Below, piece after piece: positions 46,705-59,079 of a stretch of 64,000 bases of DNA. Below the pieces are notes generated by a model. It saw only the letters and a program-made list of their open reading frames with translations. It did no database searches and had not been told where the DNA came from. The position numbers and the translations under genes are program-made. The stretch is from Macrobrachium rosenbergii (Eukaryota; Arthropoda; Malacostraca; Decapoda; Palaemonidae), in contig NC_089766.1 in the NCBI RefSeq assembly GCF_040412425.1, positions 18,420,401-18,484,400 on the forward strand, in the 5' to 3' direction. How positions within the stretch are numbered: position 1 is the stretch's first letter; the number at the start of each line of letters is the position of its first letter.

Positions 46705-47199
46705 GCGGAAGCAACAACAACTCCAGTGAGAACAATATTAATAATAAGAAAACAATAGTATTTACTGAAGTACTATTTTTAGCCCCGATAAAAAAGAACT
46801 AATTTCAAGGCCCATTAGCCCATATCACTCACTTTTATATTTTGCCACAACTGTCGGGTGTTTAATCAAAACGATTGGTGTTATGGAAGGTTTCAAAGTT
46901 CTCCAATATTTCTTTCTAATTAATTAATCACGTAAAAGTATATAACAAGATAATATATTGCCACTATTTTCATAGCCTGAGTTCCAAACGTAATTATGTT
47001 TCTTAATGAGGCATCATGTACTGGGATATTGCCATATATCAAGAATATGAATCCAATGGAAATTTATTTTGCTCTCTGCAGGGCTTTGATCATTCCCATT
47101 TTGCTTTACTAATGACATCTTCTTCTATTTGTTGATATTTAAACCTTACACCCCTCGCCAGCTGAAACGAACGAAAGGCCGGAGAGCATTTCTTTTATC

Positions 47200-47385
47200 T
47201 ACTGAGATCTTTCACATTCTCAGTTGAATCCTGATCCCTTTTCCTGCGCAGAGCAACCAGATTTGCTGAGCAGCAGCACCAATATGCAGTAAATGTGCCT
47301 CTCTGTAGGGCTTCCAGTTCCAGAGGTCCTTTATTCCTCGCACTGTTGGACTGTAGAACAGTCTCGGGAGGGGATAACTGACTTA
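47200..47385 (+). pseudogene. Non-LTR polymerase C-terminal fragment (same family as 58-59 kb)
   Basis: The plus strand is about 75-80 percent identical by eye to 58,850-59,030. Shared blocks include GAGATCTTTCACATTC, AGCACCAATATGCAG, CAGTTCCAGAGGT and GGAACAG-like. It corresponds to the segment just before the R-L-W-N-S-L-P motif of the element at 58.1-59.1 kb, where that motif is degraded. Both ends are truncated. Confidence 0.65.
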
Positions 47386-47389
47386 CTCA

Positions 47390-47850
47390 AAGATTATCAG
47401 AATACAATGTTAAACCTTTACTGAATTTCCTACTCAGAACGGTATCAAGATGGAACTGATACTGACTGCCGATACTTCTAGAAAATCCTTCATCATGGAA
47501 ATGAAACAGCCTCGTCTGAAATATATATCGAAAGGAAATTAAACGAAAAATGAAATTCTGATTTAAGCTGGATAATACTTACAACACACATTCAAGGTTA
47601 GTTAGAAGCAGGATATGAGCCTTTCCAACGGGAACCAATGGTACTCATTTCAAACAATTATATATGTCACAATCCTTCTTCTTATTCATCCAGTTTACCT
47701 AGAAAGTTAGCCCTCTAAATGCAATTTTGACTAACTTACACGATTTTAATTCTTTCCTTAAAAAAGCATAGGGAGAACGCCATAAGGAGGGAGGTAAGGC
47801 GACATGGGGCAACGTTAGATACTAGACATTCGAAGAAACCACAGGCGGGA
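47390..47850. other. Unassigned sequence
   Basis: No gene or repeat recognised. Confidence 0.4.
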
Positions 47851-47855
47851 GAGTA

Positions 47856-48394
47856 AGGAATGAACCACAAAAGAAGGTTACGTCCATCTGACTGAAGAAG
47901 TGCTTACTGATGACCAAAAAAGAACTCCTAAACTACGGATTAAACTGCCATTGCATCGGAGGAACAAACAAGCAGGAAAAACGAATGAACAGAAAATTGA
48001 CAGACCACTTGCAACAAATGGAACACGAGGGCAAGATCAACGTGGAAGATGGATACACTGAAGGGCTGCTTGGAAAGGCGAACAAAACGAGAGAACACAA
48101 CCAGAGTAACCGTGGCAGCTTGCTTTAAACTCACTGTTAATAATTTACTCTGGTTGTTTCCACTTGTTTTGTTAGCCTTTCAAAGCAGCCCTTCAATGCA
48201 TCCATCTTCCATGTTGATCTTGCCCCGTGGTCCATTTGTTGCAAGTGGTCTGTCAATTTGCCTGTTCATTCGTTTTTCCTGCTTGTTTGTTCTTCAGATG
48301 CAATGGCAGTTTAATCCGTAGTTCAGGAGTTCTTTTTGGTCATCAGTAAGCACTACTTCAGTCAGATGGACGTAACCTTTTTCCGTTCATTCCT
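47856..48394. repeat. Large foldback: ~250-bp inverted repeat with ~35-bp loop
   Basis: Left arm 47,856-48,109 and right arm 48,145-48,394 are reverse complements at about 90 percent identity by eye. Long shared blocks include GGTTACGTCCATCTGACTGAAG, CTACGGATTAAACTGCCATT, ACAAACAAGCAGGAAAAACG and TGACAGACCACTTGCAACAA. The spacer is about 35 bp. Frames on both strands (72 codons plus, 64 codons minus) mirror each other because of the symmetry. A transcript across this would fold into one long hairpin. Confidence 0.9.
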
Positions 48395-48399
48395 TTAGA

Positions 48400-49520
48400 C
48401 TTAAATTAGTAAGTTTACAGATTTAAATTTGTCTCGTGCCTGTCTCGAAAAATTTATCTGCGAAATTTTTCTATATTTTTGTAAATGAAAATGGTAGTAT
48501 TTCAAATTAGTTTGTTGCCAGCACACGATTACAGAACTAAAGGTAAATATTTTAGGAAGGCTCTTGACATCTCAGGTAGGGTAGCAGGTAATTTTACTTT
48601 GTGCTTCGGTGGTGTAAGGATTAACATATAATAGACACATTGCTGGTAAAGGATAACGAACTTATAATATCCCTGTATTATAGCATGTGACGTCCATCTA
48701 GGAAGGCGAAGCGATCCCCGAGGCCACAAAGTCTTTATGTGATTGCATTACAAAGAGCAGTGTTGCCAGACAATTCTTCAAATAAATCTTAATTTCATTT
48801 TTAAAAATCTACAGACATGAAATAGTCTTAAGATAACTCTGCAGGGTCCCCTTTTTAGTCATAAACATTTTTTTTCGTGTATTTACACATAATAAGGTCT
48901 CTATTCTAGGATCTCGGGCAACACTTCCTAGAGATTTATTCAGACAGCAACCCGTTCTTTGCACAGATGGTAGCCTATCCTAAAAATTGTGGACAACATA
49001 AAATATTCTGAAAACTATTTAGTTAAACAAAGACCTAAGTCATTTGACGTCATAGTCCCGTCTGGATGACAGTAACAGATCTCATGTTTTCGTAAATGTC
49101 AATTTTTCTCTCTCACGATTTTGGAACAAAAGAGCATCGGGGAACACAACATATTCATGTCTCTCTCGATAAAATATTTTCCCAATGACTTGAAGTGACT
49201 TTAAGTATATAGCCGTATTAATGAAAGCAGCTCTTCATTAAACCTATGAGCAGTAATCTCTCACTAACGGCTTGGGAAAGATTGTTGAACTGCGCACTGT
49301 TCTCGTATTTATTTGTACAAAGAAGAAAGGGGGATTAGTTGTTATGTGTAATGATGTTAACAGCTGCAATAACGATAGAACAAACGCTGATTGTTAGAAA
49401 CGAAAGTGAAAATGCAAACTGCTCTATTTTCAGATGAATAGATTGGCTCTGAATATGGACATGATTGTTATTAAGGTAAGTTTCACAGCACTGAGAAGGC
49501 TACTAGAAGGAGTTAAAGTC
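48400..49520. other. Unassigned sequence
   Basis: No gene or repeat recognised apart from short homopolymers. Confidence 0.4.
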
Positions 49521-49521
49521 T

Positions 49522-49522
<1 letters not shown>

Positions 49523-49589
<67 letters not shown>
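49523..49589. repeat. (CT)n microsatellite
   Basis: About 33 CT units. Confidence 0.97.
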
Positions 49590-49593
<4 letters not shown>

Positions 49594-50199
49594 ATCCTTG
49601 TGGAGGGAAACTTCTCAGATTAGACAAACGACTCCTGCATGAACTTTGTCTCAAGTTCAGTAAATGGATCAGGAAGTTCAGACGATTTTACTAGAATTAT
49701 TGCTTTAATAATTAACAATATTTGTATAAAAGGGGGAATTTAAATAAATATCATCAATATTGAGTATATTAAACAATAATGATATTTCCTTGAAACAATA
49801 TATGTATTGCCTCCTGCTGAAAGTGATGATAAGATAAAATATGGTCCATTTTCTTCTCCTTCTCTTCTTCTTCCTTTTCCTTTTGTGGTGTTGTTGTTTG
49901 CTCGAAGCTGGCATGAAATTTCGTTCCCTTCTTTTCTAGAAGATCAACAAAGTGCGGCTCTCTCTCAGTGCCTTTCTCCCTGAAAGGGATAAAGGAAAGA
50001 GGAAAGAGGAAAAGCGATAAAGGCAAATATGAACAATATCCCCGAAAAGGAAGAATATTAAAAGATTCAGGTAAAGAGGAAGATCCAAAGAAAATGGCCA
50101 AATAAATAAACGCCGAATGGAACGAGGAGGCGAAGGAAGATGAAAGGAAGCCGAGAGAAAGGCAATCGGTGCTAAATTAACCTGACAGCCACACGGTAT

Positions 50200-50202
<3 letters not shown>

Positions 50203-50258
<56 letters not shown>
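50203..50258. repeat. (GA)n microsatellite
   Basis: About 27 GA units; opposite strand to the CT run at 50,377 about 120 bp away. Confidence 0.97.
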
Positions 50259-50260
<2 letters not shown>

Positions 50261-50375
50261 TGATTCACAAGTCCTTGAAATTAAAGGAAACTTCTTCACG
50301 GTAATAATCCAGGACAAGAATACTGTTCATTTTTATCCCCAGCAAGTCTTCCGTAGTTGGTCTGTTTCCAATTTT

Positions 50376-50376
<1 letters not shown>

Positions 50377-50430
<54 letters not shown>
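50377..50430. repeat. (CT)n microsatellite
   Basis: About 27 CT units. With the GA run at 50,203 it could form a hairpin stem around ~120 bp. Confidence 0.97.
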
Positions 50431-50434
<4 letters not shown>

Positions 50435-50439
50435 GGATT

Positions 50440-52105
50440 TGAAGTAGCTCATTGTAAGAAACTCACAGCAATTGCTTTTTTACATATATTTTTTTTTCCA
50501 ACTAACTTGACTTTGGAGACTTTGAAAGCGCTTATGGTCTGTTTTCATTGCTTTGACCTATTTTGTGCATGAATCGCATATCCATAATAATGTAACTCAT
50601 GAAATTTATACGAAATATATGCAGCATGGAATTTTAGTGTCTGGTATTGAAATTAATACTTTTCTTCACGACCAGTCACGTACCAAACCAATACTGATAA
50701 AGTCCCAAGGTATAAAATGTCTCCCTCCAATGAACACATGATTTCGCACGAATAGAACCCAGCACATTTGATGACATGCGAAAGTTATCGCATATGTTGA
50801 TTGTACGTAGTTAAAAATTTTTCTGTTTTTATTTGTTTATCTTGTTAGAATATGATGGCTGTCATTATACTTGTGTTTTACATGACCTGCGCTGTTTAAT
50901 AAGAAAGTAGAAAAACAGCTGAACAAAAACCAGTTATAAAATATCTACGGTAGATACATCGCTTGGTAAAGGAGAATAATTACTCAGTTTTCATTCAGCC
51001 TTTCCGTGGAGAGTCAGGCAACTGACTGGAGCTCTGTTCTTCCATGAGTTGTTGGATTATAGGGCCAAACGACACCTAATGGAAGGCTTTTCAAGGATAG
51101 AAGTAAAGAAAATATGATTCCTAACTGATTGGATATTTTGGAAAAGTGTCCTATCTCTTAAAGAACATTTGTATCGAAAATGTATAAACACTCACCTGAG
51201 ACCCTGAATTTTTGCAATTTTGAGGTTCGAAGGAAAAATACAATGTTTTGCCCTTCATCCAGGTGGAGATTCCTTCAAGCCCTTTGGTGCCTCTGCTAGA
51301 AAAAAAGCATTGGACGTTTCAGGAGCTTTTTTTCTTCAAGCAAAATTTCTAATGAGACTCTTTTATACGACGACGAGAGGGGAAGAAGAGTAAATGTGCC
51401 TAAGATGTCTGTAGACATAAAGCAAAAAAATTGCAAAGGAGAATAAAACCAGAGTGAAGAGAAAAGTGTGGTAAATGAGGTCTCTTGGGTAAACCTTCAT
51501 TAAGAGAGATATGAAGGACTAGGACCTGAGACCCCACGGAAAAGGAGAAAACATTTGTTTTAAAGGAAACTGGTTCCTCCCGATGTCATTGTTATTATCA
51601 TTACTGTGGTGTGCTCGTCTTCTTGTGGAACAAACGGAGGCTAAGAACTTTCTATTGAACTTCACCAAATAAAATGTGCTTTTGTGAAGAAAAGGAAAGA
51701 AGAGCACAACAAGATTCAAAGACAGTAAATTTTTTAAAATGCAAGTTAAAGATTACCAAGCGAACGAAGAGAAAGTAAGGTTAATGAAGCACACCCTCTG
51801 GTGAAGGAAGCCCAACGCAAGAAGACTTCGGAGGGCCAAAATACATTCTGCAGAGGCTGTCCTGTGACAGTGCTGGGAGTTGGGGGCGAGGGGTTGGGGG
51901 GAGGTTGAATTGAGAGGGTACAAGGACAGGTGTGATGTATTGGAGGTCTCTTGTGTGGATGTGTTTCATCCCTGGTTGATTAATTATTCAGGGTTGGTTG
52001 TACCAATGCTGGAAGCCTCCTTTCAACTGCAGCATTTCATTTGTGAGGAGGACATTTTCTGGTTTAAGATTAACGCTGATAAATAAATCGAGCCTGATTG
52101 TGCAT
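50440..52105. other. Unassigned sequence
   Basis: AT-rich, short frames only. Confidence 0.4.
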
Positions 52106-52111
52106 CGAAGT

Positions 52112-52112
<1 letters not shown>

Positions 52113-52174
<62 letters not shown>
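52113..52174. repeat. (GA)n microsatellite
   Basis: About 30 GA units. Confidence 0.97.
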
Positions 52175-52179
<5 letters not shown>

Positions 52180-52412
52180 TGCCCTAACATTTAAAAGAAA
52201 TTTGAAATGGCATCATAAAATTTTAATTCAGGGCTTCAGGAAGGTTATAAGCTATAAATCTCCCCACCTGAATTTAAAAATCTTTTGTCTTCTGTTTCCG
52301 TGAATCTAAAATATTTCGTCACTTTGAAATACACAATGATTTCATTATCATTATTACATGTTGAAAATTAGACAGCTTTAGGCGTTTCTCAAGAAGTGGG
52401 CTGAAGTGGAGG

Positions 52413-52485
<73 letters not shown>
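52413..52485. repeat. (GA)n microsatellite
   Basis: About 36 GA units. Confidence 0.97.
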
Positions 52486-52487
<2 letters not shown>

Positions 52488-52727
52488 GCTCTCGGGGTTT
52501 GTGTGAGGGGAGTCGGTTTCAAGGAGCGAGGGGAAAAGAAGGAAAGTTCTCTCACTATATTTCCATCTTACTTTATGTTCATTCGTTGAGGCTTCTGTTG
52601 ATAATACTTGCATAATCATAATTTTCAAGAATGTGCAAGAAAATAAGAAAAGTTGTCAAAATCCTTAAGAAATGGAAATGTAATTTACAAAAGGTAAAGT
52701 ATGGAGCAAACACATTTTTTTTTTTAC

Positions 52728-52984
52728 CTTCAATCAACGTCATATCAACATACATGTTGCGTCTGTATGCGTCATATGTATTGAAAGCTTTGCCAGTATG
52801 CCGTCCGTTACCGAATGGAGTCGTGTGATGAGACGATAGATTATTAGTTGGAAAAGATTTTCTGCCTGGAATAAATAGTGCCTCATGAATCGGAAGGTTC
52901 TGCCTCAAGATCTGGTGGTGATTAAGTGTGGGTGTTTGGGAGAGAAGGAGAGGTTGTCTGAATGGAATCGTCAAAGCTGAACGC
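52728..52984 (-). CDS. Candidate internal exon of an unknown gene
   Basis: On the minus strand a pyrimidine-rich tract ending TTTTCTTTGCAAG precedes 52,984, and ATTGAAG|GTAAAAA ends the segment at 52,728, so acceptor- and donor-like sites border a 257-nt open stretch. The acceptor is AAG rather than the preferred CAG/TAG. The encoded residues are non-repetitive and protein-like (LPIHEALFIPGRKSF, GNGRHTGKAFNTYDAYRRN, MYVDMTLIEG). The surrounding 143-codon frame becomes hydrophobic and unlikely once past the donor. No family is recognised, and no partner exon was found nearby. Confidence 0.3.
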
Positions 52985-53019
52985 CTTGCAAAGAAAAAAA
53001 TAACTGACACTAATGTCTC

Positions 53020-53440
53020 CTATGATTATTCTGGCACCTGCCAACCCCTGAAAACATTAAATAAAAAACATGGATTTAGGATTGAACAAAAACTGCGTAA
53101 GACTTTGAATTAAACTTGAAACCATCAGGTTACATTGCTCTACAAATAGTCCACCTTACTGGTAAAAGACTCCTTTTTGCTTGAACGGAGAAAAGACTCT
53201 TGTCATATGTAGTCATGATTTATCAATGGGCGCGAAAAGTGATTGGTATATGTTCGGTTAGTATCGAAGAAGGAAACAAAATTCCTTCATAGGAAGCCGG
53301 CTAGGAAGTTCATGCATTGCAATAAAAACTACAATAAGATAAGAGATGTAAAAAGGCACCTGACGTGAGGTACAAGTTGAGGAAATCCATTTTTTGCTCC
53401 TTAATCGTAAGTCCAATAATATTAGACTTTACATGTGAGT
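53020..53440. other. Unassigned sequence
   Basis: No feature recognised. Confidence 0.4.
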
Positions 53441-53444
53441 GTGC

Positions 53445-53448
<4 letters not shown>

Positions 53449-53525
<77 letters not shown>
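53449..53525. repeat. (GA)n microsatellite
   Basis: About 38 GA units. Confidence 0.97.
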
Positions 53526-53526
<1 letters not shown>

Positions 53527-53529
53527 CTA

Positions 53530-54690
53530 TCACCCGGCAGAATGCAGAAGTACAGAGAGGTGTAACCACAAAGACCTCTTTCAAAATTTCCCAGACATAT
53601 TCTAAAATCCCAAAAACGAAACGAAGCATTCATTATCAGTAACACTGATAGGAAATAGGAGCAGATGTGCGAATGGATTCCATTTTAGTCCGGGATATCA
53701 AAGACAAAATCTGACCTCTTTATTTCACTTGAAAGATCTGCCCTGACGAACTAAACCTCAGAGGTCTTCACCTGTCTTTTAAACCACTTCTCTAGGGCTC
53801 AAGCTGCGCTTTGAGGATCTGATGATATTAATGGCCAAAACACAGCCAATTCATTAGACGCATGCCCAGGAAACAGAAAATGTAGTTTGGGATCTATTAC
53901 GCTAAATACAACCGAACAGTCATTCAGAAGAAAACGAAAAATAAGGAGAACGAAAAGAAAAAGATATCTCCCTTTCAGAAATTCTAATTTGCCTCTTCCT
54001 TATCACGAGATTCTCTACGCCCTGTGTCTTTATTCCTACGTCCTGGTTAAGTTTCGATGCATTTACGTCTTTAATTTTATTCAGGAAACAAAATTTCGTT
54101 AGTCTCTAACCATTATAATATTTTCTGAACCCGATTGTGCAAAGGAATCATTGCCTGTTTCAAAATTACCAAGTTAACAGATAAATACCACAGAGCTTCT
54201 GTTGTCGGTGAAGAATCTTCGTTTTTTCCAAAAGAAACGAGGACTGCCTGTAGAAAAAAGATTCTTAAATTTCTATTATTATTATTACCTTCTGAAATAA
54301 TGCTTTAAACATATCTCCCGTCTTCTCTGAATTCTCACTATAACTGAAAAAAAGGTCTGTTATCTTCTTGAATTCTGTTCCCTCGGAAACTTTCTGCAAC
54401 ATTTTTTCTCTAAAGTGAAAAAATTTCCTGGAAACTTTGGAAATGGATGCATCAGGCCGAACCAGATGGGGCGGGAAACGCTGACAGCCAGTTCATTCAG
54501 GCAGTTTGTGAAGCTTCTTAGTCAAATTCAGGGTGAGTAAAATGATTGTTTTCCTTCCTGTCTCTCCCTTTTCTCATATCAGTTACTGCGGCAGATGGAT
54601 CTCAGCAAAACGGTGATTTCTCAGAAACGTAAATAGGAGGTTTTCCTAAAAAATGTGTTGACTGGGTATATCAGCTGTTAAAAGACTTTC
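53530..54690. other. Unassigned sequence
   Basis: A 71-codon basic frame (53,887-54,102) has no domain; nothing else is supported. Confidence 0.4.
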
Positions 54691-54693
54691 ATG

Positions 54694-54697
<4 letters not shown>

Positions 54698-54759
<62 letters not shown>
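54698..54759. repeat. (CT)n microsatellite
   Basis: About 31 CT units; pairs with the GA run ~85 bp to the right as a potential hairpin stem. Confidence 0.97.
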
Positions 54760-54763
<4 letters not shown>

Positions 54764-54841
54764 AATAAAAGGTAGAAATCAACGGCAATGAACATGACAC
54801 CTTACGGATATGAGGGACCGTCACTTTGTATTACAGAAGGG

Positions 54842-54844
<3 letters not shown>

Positions 54845-54901
<57 letters not shown>
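54845..54901. repeat. (GA)n microsatellite
   Basis: About 28 GA units, complementary to the CT run at 54,698-54,759. Confidence 0.97.
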
Positions 54902-54904
54902 ACC

Positions 54905-55560
54905 ACACGAGATTCCAGTAACTGAATCACATCCCTGCCTCAGAGAGGAAGATGAAATAAGCCCGAGAGAGGATCTCCCCTCATGTCAACACGGCTGAAG
55001 AAAGAGGAAGTGCTTGTGGACGGAATGGCTGTTGACAGACTGGGTGACACTCCAAAGAGACTTCTTCCACTCAGGAAATAGCTCTGGAAGCCTCGGTGCC
55101 AAAATTAATTCTTGTGATCCCATGCGAAGGCCTAAGGAAAACTAATGAGCATTTGCTTCACAATAAATCAACAATGGAAGAGATAAGGGCATTTGTTTTG
55201 TAGTTCAGCATTTGATTTTGCGTCGAAGTATACGAGTATTTTATCCACAAAACATTACATGTTATATGATATGATAAGGACGTTTTTTTCTCTTCATTAG
55301 CATTCCTTTCATTGTGGTTTGAAATAATCTTGATTAACTCGCGAATTTAAATACACAAACTATGTGAATAGAGTTCAAATTTTCCCTTTCCATTACTACT
55401 CATTCTTTACCTTGGATTGAAGTATTCCAGTCTTTTAAGATAGTCATACCGGGCTTTCTAGAAAAAAAGAAACGAAAAGAAGAAAGCTAGAATTCTTGAA
55501 AGCAATGTTTTGCCAAAGAAAAAAATAGTTTACTTATCGTCTTGCTAGGCTAAGGAGCAA
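54905..55560. other. Unassigned sequence
   Basis: No feature recognised. Confidence 0.4.
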
Positions 55561-55682
55561 GCTATAAAAACGTTCTTTGTTTTCTATTCTCCAAGGTATT
55601 GGACACCGACAAGGGTCCTTGAAACCAACAATGGAAATAAGGTCTTTCAACAATGAGTCTTTTCTTCTCTTTTCTGTTACAG

Positions 55683-55921
55683 ACGCCTGTCTTTGTGTCA
55701 TGTGCACCTATCTTTTCTGTGTTATGTGTCCTGTCTTTTATGTGGGGATTATCAACAAGGTGGTCAGCTACTTTCTTCCAGTCCTTTGACTCCCACTGGG
55801 TGCAGGTGCTCACTGACATCGGGATGCCCTGGAGAAACCGTCAGCGTGATCTAACCCCAGGGTTCTGGAATGTGTGGGAGAGGTGTTGCAACGAACGGGC
55901 CTCCATATTCAAGAACACAGG
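55683..55921 (+). CDS. Candidate internal exon, strand uncertain
   Basis: CTTCTCTTTTCTGTTACAG ends at 55,682, a textbook acceptor with a pyrimidine tract. CACAGG|GTGAGC at 55,921 is a textbook donor. The 239-nt interval is open on the plus strand in one frame, encoding a Trp-rich stretch (LTDIGMPWRNRQRD, GFWNVWERCCNE). A minus-strand frame across 55,562-55,819 is also open and more hydrophilic (WESKDWKKVADHLVD), so the strand is not certain. No domain is recognised and no neighbouring exon was identified. Confidence 0.3.
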
Positions 55922-55929
55922 GTGAGCGC

Positions 55930-56885
55930 TCTAGTGCAGTAAAGGAACATTTTGTGTGTGTGTATGTGCATGCATGGAATATTCTTTTTTACAAAACTGC
56001 AAACGTGTGAAGAATATAAACATGTGTTTCTTTATGGCTGCTCTTAATTATGTATAATGCATATAATGTAACAGGAGGTGCCTAATCAACATTCATTTAC
56101 ATTAAAATATTAAGGAAGTCTGGCAAAAATCTCCTGAATGATCATCAGCGCTCTTAATTTTATTCATCAAAGTAAAGGGCGTCATGGAAATCATTTCCTA
56201 AGGTGACATTCCACTGGATATTTCTTTATGGCGAGATTCAGAGAGAGCTACTCGATGTCATTATTAGAAATTTGGTTGAATTTGAAGAGAAGAACACACC
56301 GTTGTTGTGCGAAGATATTTTTGTTGATTATAGTTTCTAAATCAGTCTTATGCCTCTGCCGCCTTTGAAATTATTGTCGCTGTGTCTCCATACTGAACCC
56401 TTTCGACGCTCTGAGCTCTTCAGACACTACTACCGACGAGTCAGGCACTGATCTGCAGTTCTCTCCATGATCAGAGCGTTCAGGCTGATAGGTCAGGTCT
56501 TTCCCTACTCATAAGGATGCAGAAAGCCATCAAATATTAACATCTGTTACCTATGGGCACCGTTGGCTCGATACACGCCAGGGTCGTCAAATATTTGTAA
56601 TGAACCTTTCAGTATTAGCAGGGAGAATGAGCACTCAATCGCTTGATATCTCAACATGTTTCTTCCAAAGGACTATTTCCAGTGACTGGATTCATGACAC
56701 GCGATTGGTTCAAACGATGACAGGAAGTATTTGTGCTCCGATGGGCACCATCAGGGTTTTCTAATGGCTGTGTCTCACTCTAACTGTCGTTGTTCATTTG
56801 CTTATGGATGCTGATTGCCCTCCTTCAAGGTGGTATTCAAACAAATATGTAAATCTCACAACTGTCCGACGATTAACGGTTCAAT
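55930..56885. other. Unassigned sequence
   Basis: No feature recognised. Confidence 0.4.
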
Positions 56886-56892
56886 AATCTGA

Positions 56893-57236
<344 letters not shown>

Positions 57237-57287
57237 AAAATAAGTTGGAACCTGAGTGCCACTGCACACAACGAATTACCTGGGCAA

Positions 57288-57529
57288 GCTAACTGCTTGC
57301 ATACCAGCATGTTTTCCCCAGATTCCTGACTCAGCAATGACCCAAATGACAGCATTTCATTCGAATTATTCCTTCCGAGTGAATATGGTTTATTTCTGTT
57401 CCACACGTGATTGTGTTGATTATTTCTATCACATTCACACAGACGGAATAATTCGAATGAAATGCTGTCAATTGGGTCGTTGCAGAGTCGGGAAGTTGGG
57501 GAAAACTCGCTGGTGTGCAAGCAGTTAGC
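57288..57529. repeat. Inverted repeat with ~98-bp arms
   Basis: Left arm 57,288-57,385 and right arm 57,432-57,529 are reverse complements at about 85 percent identity, including a perfect core of about 25 bp (GACAGCATTTCATTCGAATT plus ATTCC). The loop is about 46 bp. It lies immediately upstream, in the minus-strand sense, of the tRNA-like head. Mirrored frames on both strands are artefacts. Confidence 0.85.
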
Positions 57530-57539
57530 GTCACTAATC

Positions 57540-58130
57540 CTGTGGAAAGTTCCACCTCAGCAGAATGTGGATGCTGACCTCTTAAAGAGAGTAGCTCGCG
57601 CTACGATTGGAGTTTGAGAGCAGAACTGAAGCAGAGCATCCGGAAACAGCCAAACTGAAGGACAACCAGTAACAAAGACGGAGATTTCAGGAAGCTACTG
57701 CCAGCCACATCTGAGACCAGTGTTCCCATAAGTGGTAGGTCAAATGACCTGGAGCATAGGTACTAATAACACCATCACCTCTGCCACACTAAAAGCCTTG
57801 AGAACGATATCCAGTTCTTTGGTGGCATTTGACATAATCGGTGTGTGCCGTGAAAAAGAAAGCTTGAATTCAAAGGAAACACTAAGATTCAATAAGTGTT
57901 CATAAATTTCAAGTACTCTTTTATTCATAAAACTTGAGTGTACATTCCAGCTATATATCCAGTTCATCGTTTCCACACTTAAGTTATGGCTAAAGCAACT
58001 CCGTATCTCGTGTGAGTGATTAACAGCTTGACTACCAAAATCTTCATTATTTACCTGCTGGTGGATGATATAGTCTACGCCAACAGTCATGTCACTCGTA
58101 GACACCTGAAACAATAGGTGCAAGAGAACC
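57540..58130. other. Unassigned sequence upstream of the non-LTR element
   Basis: A minus-strand 154-codon frame (57,740-58,204) overlaps the start of the retrotransposon on the opposite strand and has no domain, so it is taken as incidental. No other feature is supported. Confidence 0.35.
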
Positions 58131-58164
58131 TTGATAAAGCTTTTAAGCACAGAGAATCTTGGAG

Positions 58165-58684
58165 TGGCTTCTTTACTCCAAGATTCCTTACAGATAGGCA
58201 GCAACGAGTCGCTGTTGATGGGATCTTTAGCGAACCATGACCTATCGTGTCTGGAGTTCCACAGGGTACTGTTCTTGGTTCATGGCTATTTTTAGTGTAT
58301 AGAAGTGATATGGTTGTTGGCCTGGAAAACAAGATTGTTCAGTATGCCGATGACGCAACACTTGTAGCTGTAGTAAAGTCTCCACTTATCAGAACTGAAG
58401 CTGCCCTTAGTCTCAATCGTGACGTGGAGCGGAGTAGTGAAAGGTGTGGTCGGTGGGGTAAGAGACTGAACTCCAGTAAAACGAAAACACTGTTGATTAG
58501 CAGATCTCATACAGACTTTTCACCTCATCCTCCCCTCCAAGTGGATGGGACTCTGCTGAAAGAGTCTGAAGCTTTAACTATTCTAGGTCTAACTTTTGAC
58601 TCGCATTTCGAAAGACCTGATATACTTATAACAGTGATAAGATCAAGGCAACCTGTTTCAGGTCATTTGTCCTTCCTTTACTAG
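58165..58684 (+). pseudogene. Non-LTR reverse transcriptase, motifs B to D
   Basis: After a DRQQRVAVDGIFSE segment and one in-frame stop (about 58,239), the frame reads SGVPQGTVLGSWLFLVY (RT motif with the invariant Q-G), YADDATLVAV (catalytic Y-A-D-D intact), LNSSKTKTLLISRS (motif D region) and LTILGLTFDSHF (thumb). From 58,247 it is open for 145 codons and ends at 58,684. The RT fingers with the first catalytic Asp are upstream and missing. The enzyme would copy element RNA at nicked target DNA; this remnant cannot. Confidence 0.88.
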
Positions 58685-58695
58685 AATACTGTTCT

Positions 58696-59079
58696 GTGGT
58701 GTGGATGTCTGCTTCTGCCAGAGATTTATCTCTTTTAGATAGAGTGATTCGTGGCGGTAGGTTTCTGTTTCCTAATATTAGCAGTTATGACTTGGACCAT
58801 CGACGGATGGTCTCTTGTTTGTCACTTTTTCATAAGTTGTACTTTAACAGAGATCTTTCACATTCACAACTCAATCCCTAATCCCCTTTTCCTGAAGAAG
58901 GAAACCGATTTGCTAAACAGGAGCACCAATATGCAGAAAATGTACTACGTTGTAGAACTTCTCAGTTCCAGAGGTACTTTATTTCTCACGCCGTTAGACT
59001 CTGGAACAGCCTCCCTGAGAATGTTGTGCAGTTGGAACTTCTAAAGTTCAAGCGAAGATGCAATGCATTACTATCCTAA
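58696..59079 (+). pseudogene. Non-LTR polymerase C-terminal region, frameshifted
   Basis: Continues the RT after a frameshift near 58,685. One frame (58,696-58,881) gives SARDLSLLDRVIRGGRF and LDHRRMVSCLSLFHKLYF. The final part, in another frame, gives RYFISHAVRLWNSLPENVV and ends at the TAA at 59,077-59,079. The C-terminal R-L-W-N-S-L-P motif is typical of non-LTR polymerase ends in invertebrates. Confidence 0.78.

Noticed and set aside
47910..48134. 72-codon plus and 64-codon minus frames
   Set aside because: They mirror each other because of the large inverted repeat; no domain.
57740..58204. 154-codon minus-strand frame
   Set aside because: No domain; overlaps the non-LTR reverse transcriptase on the opposite strand.
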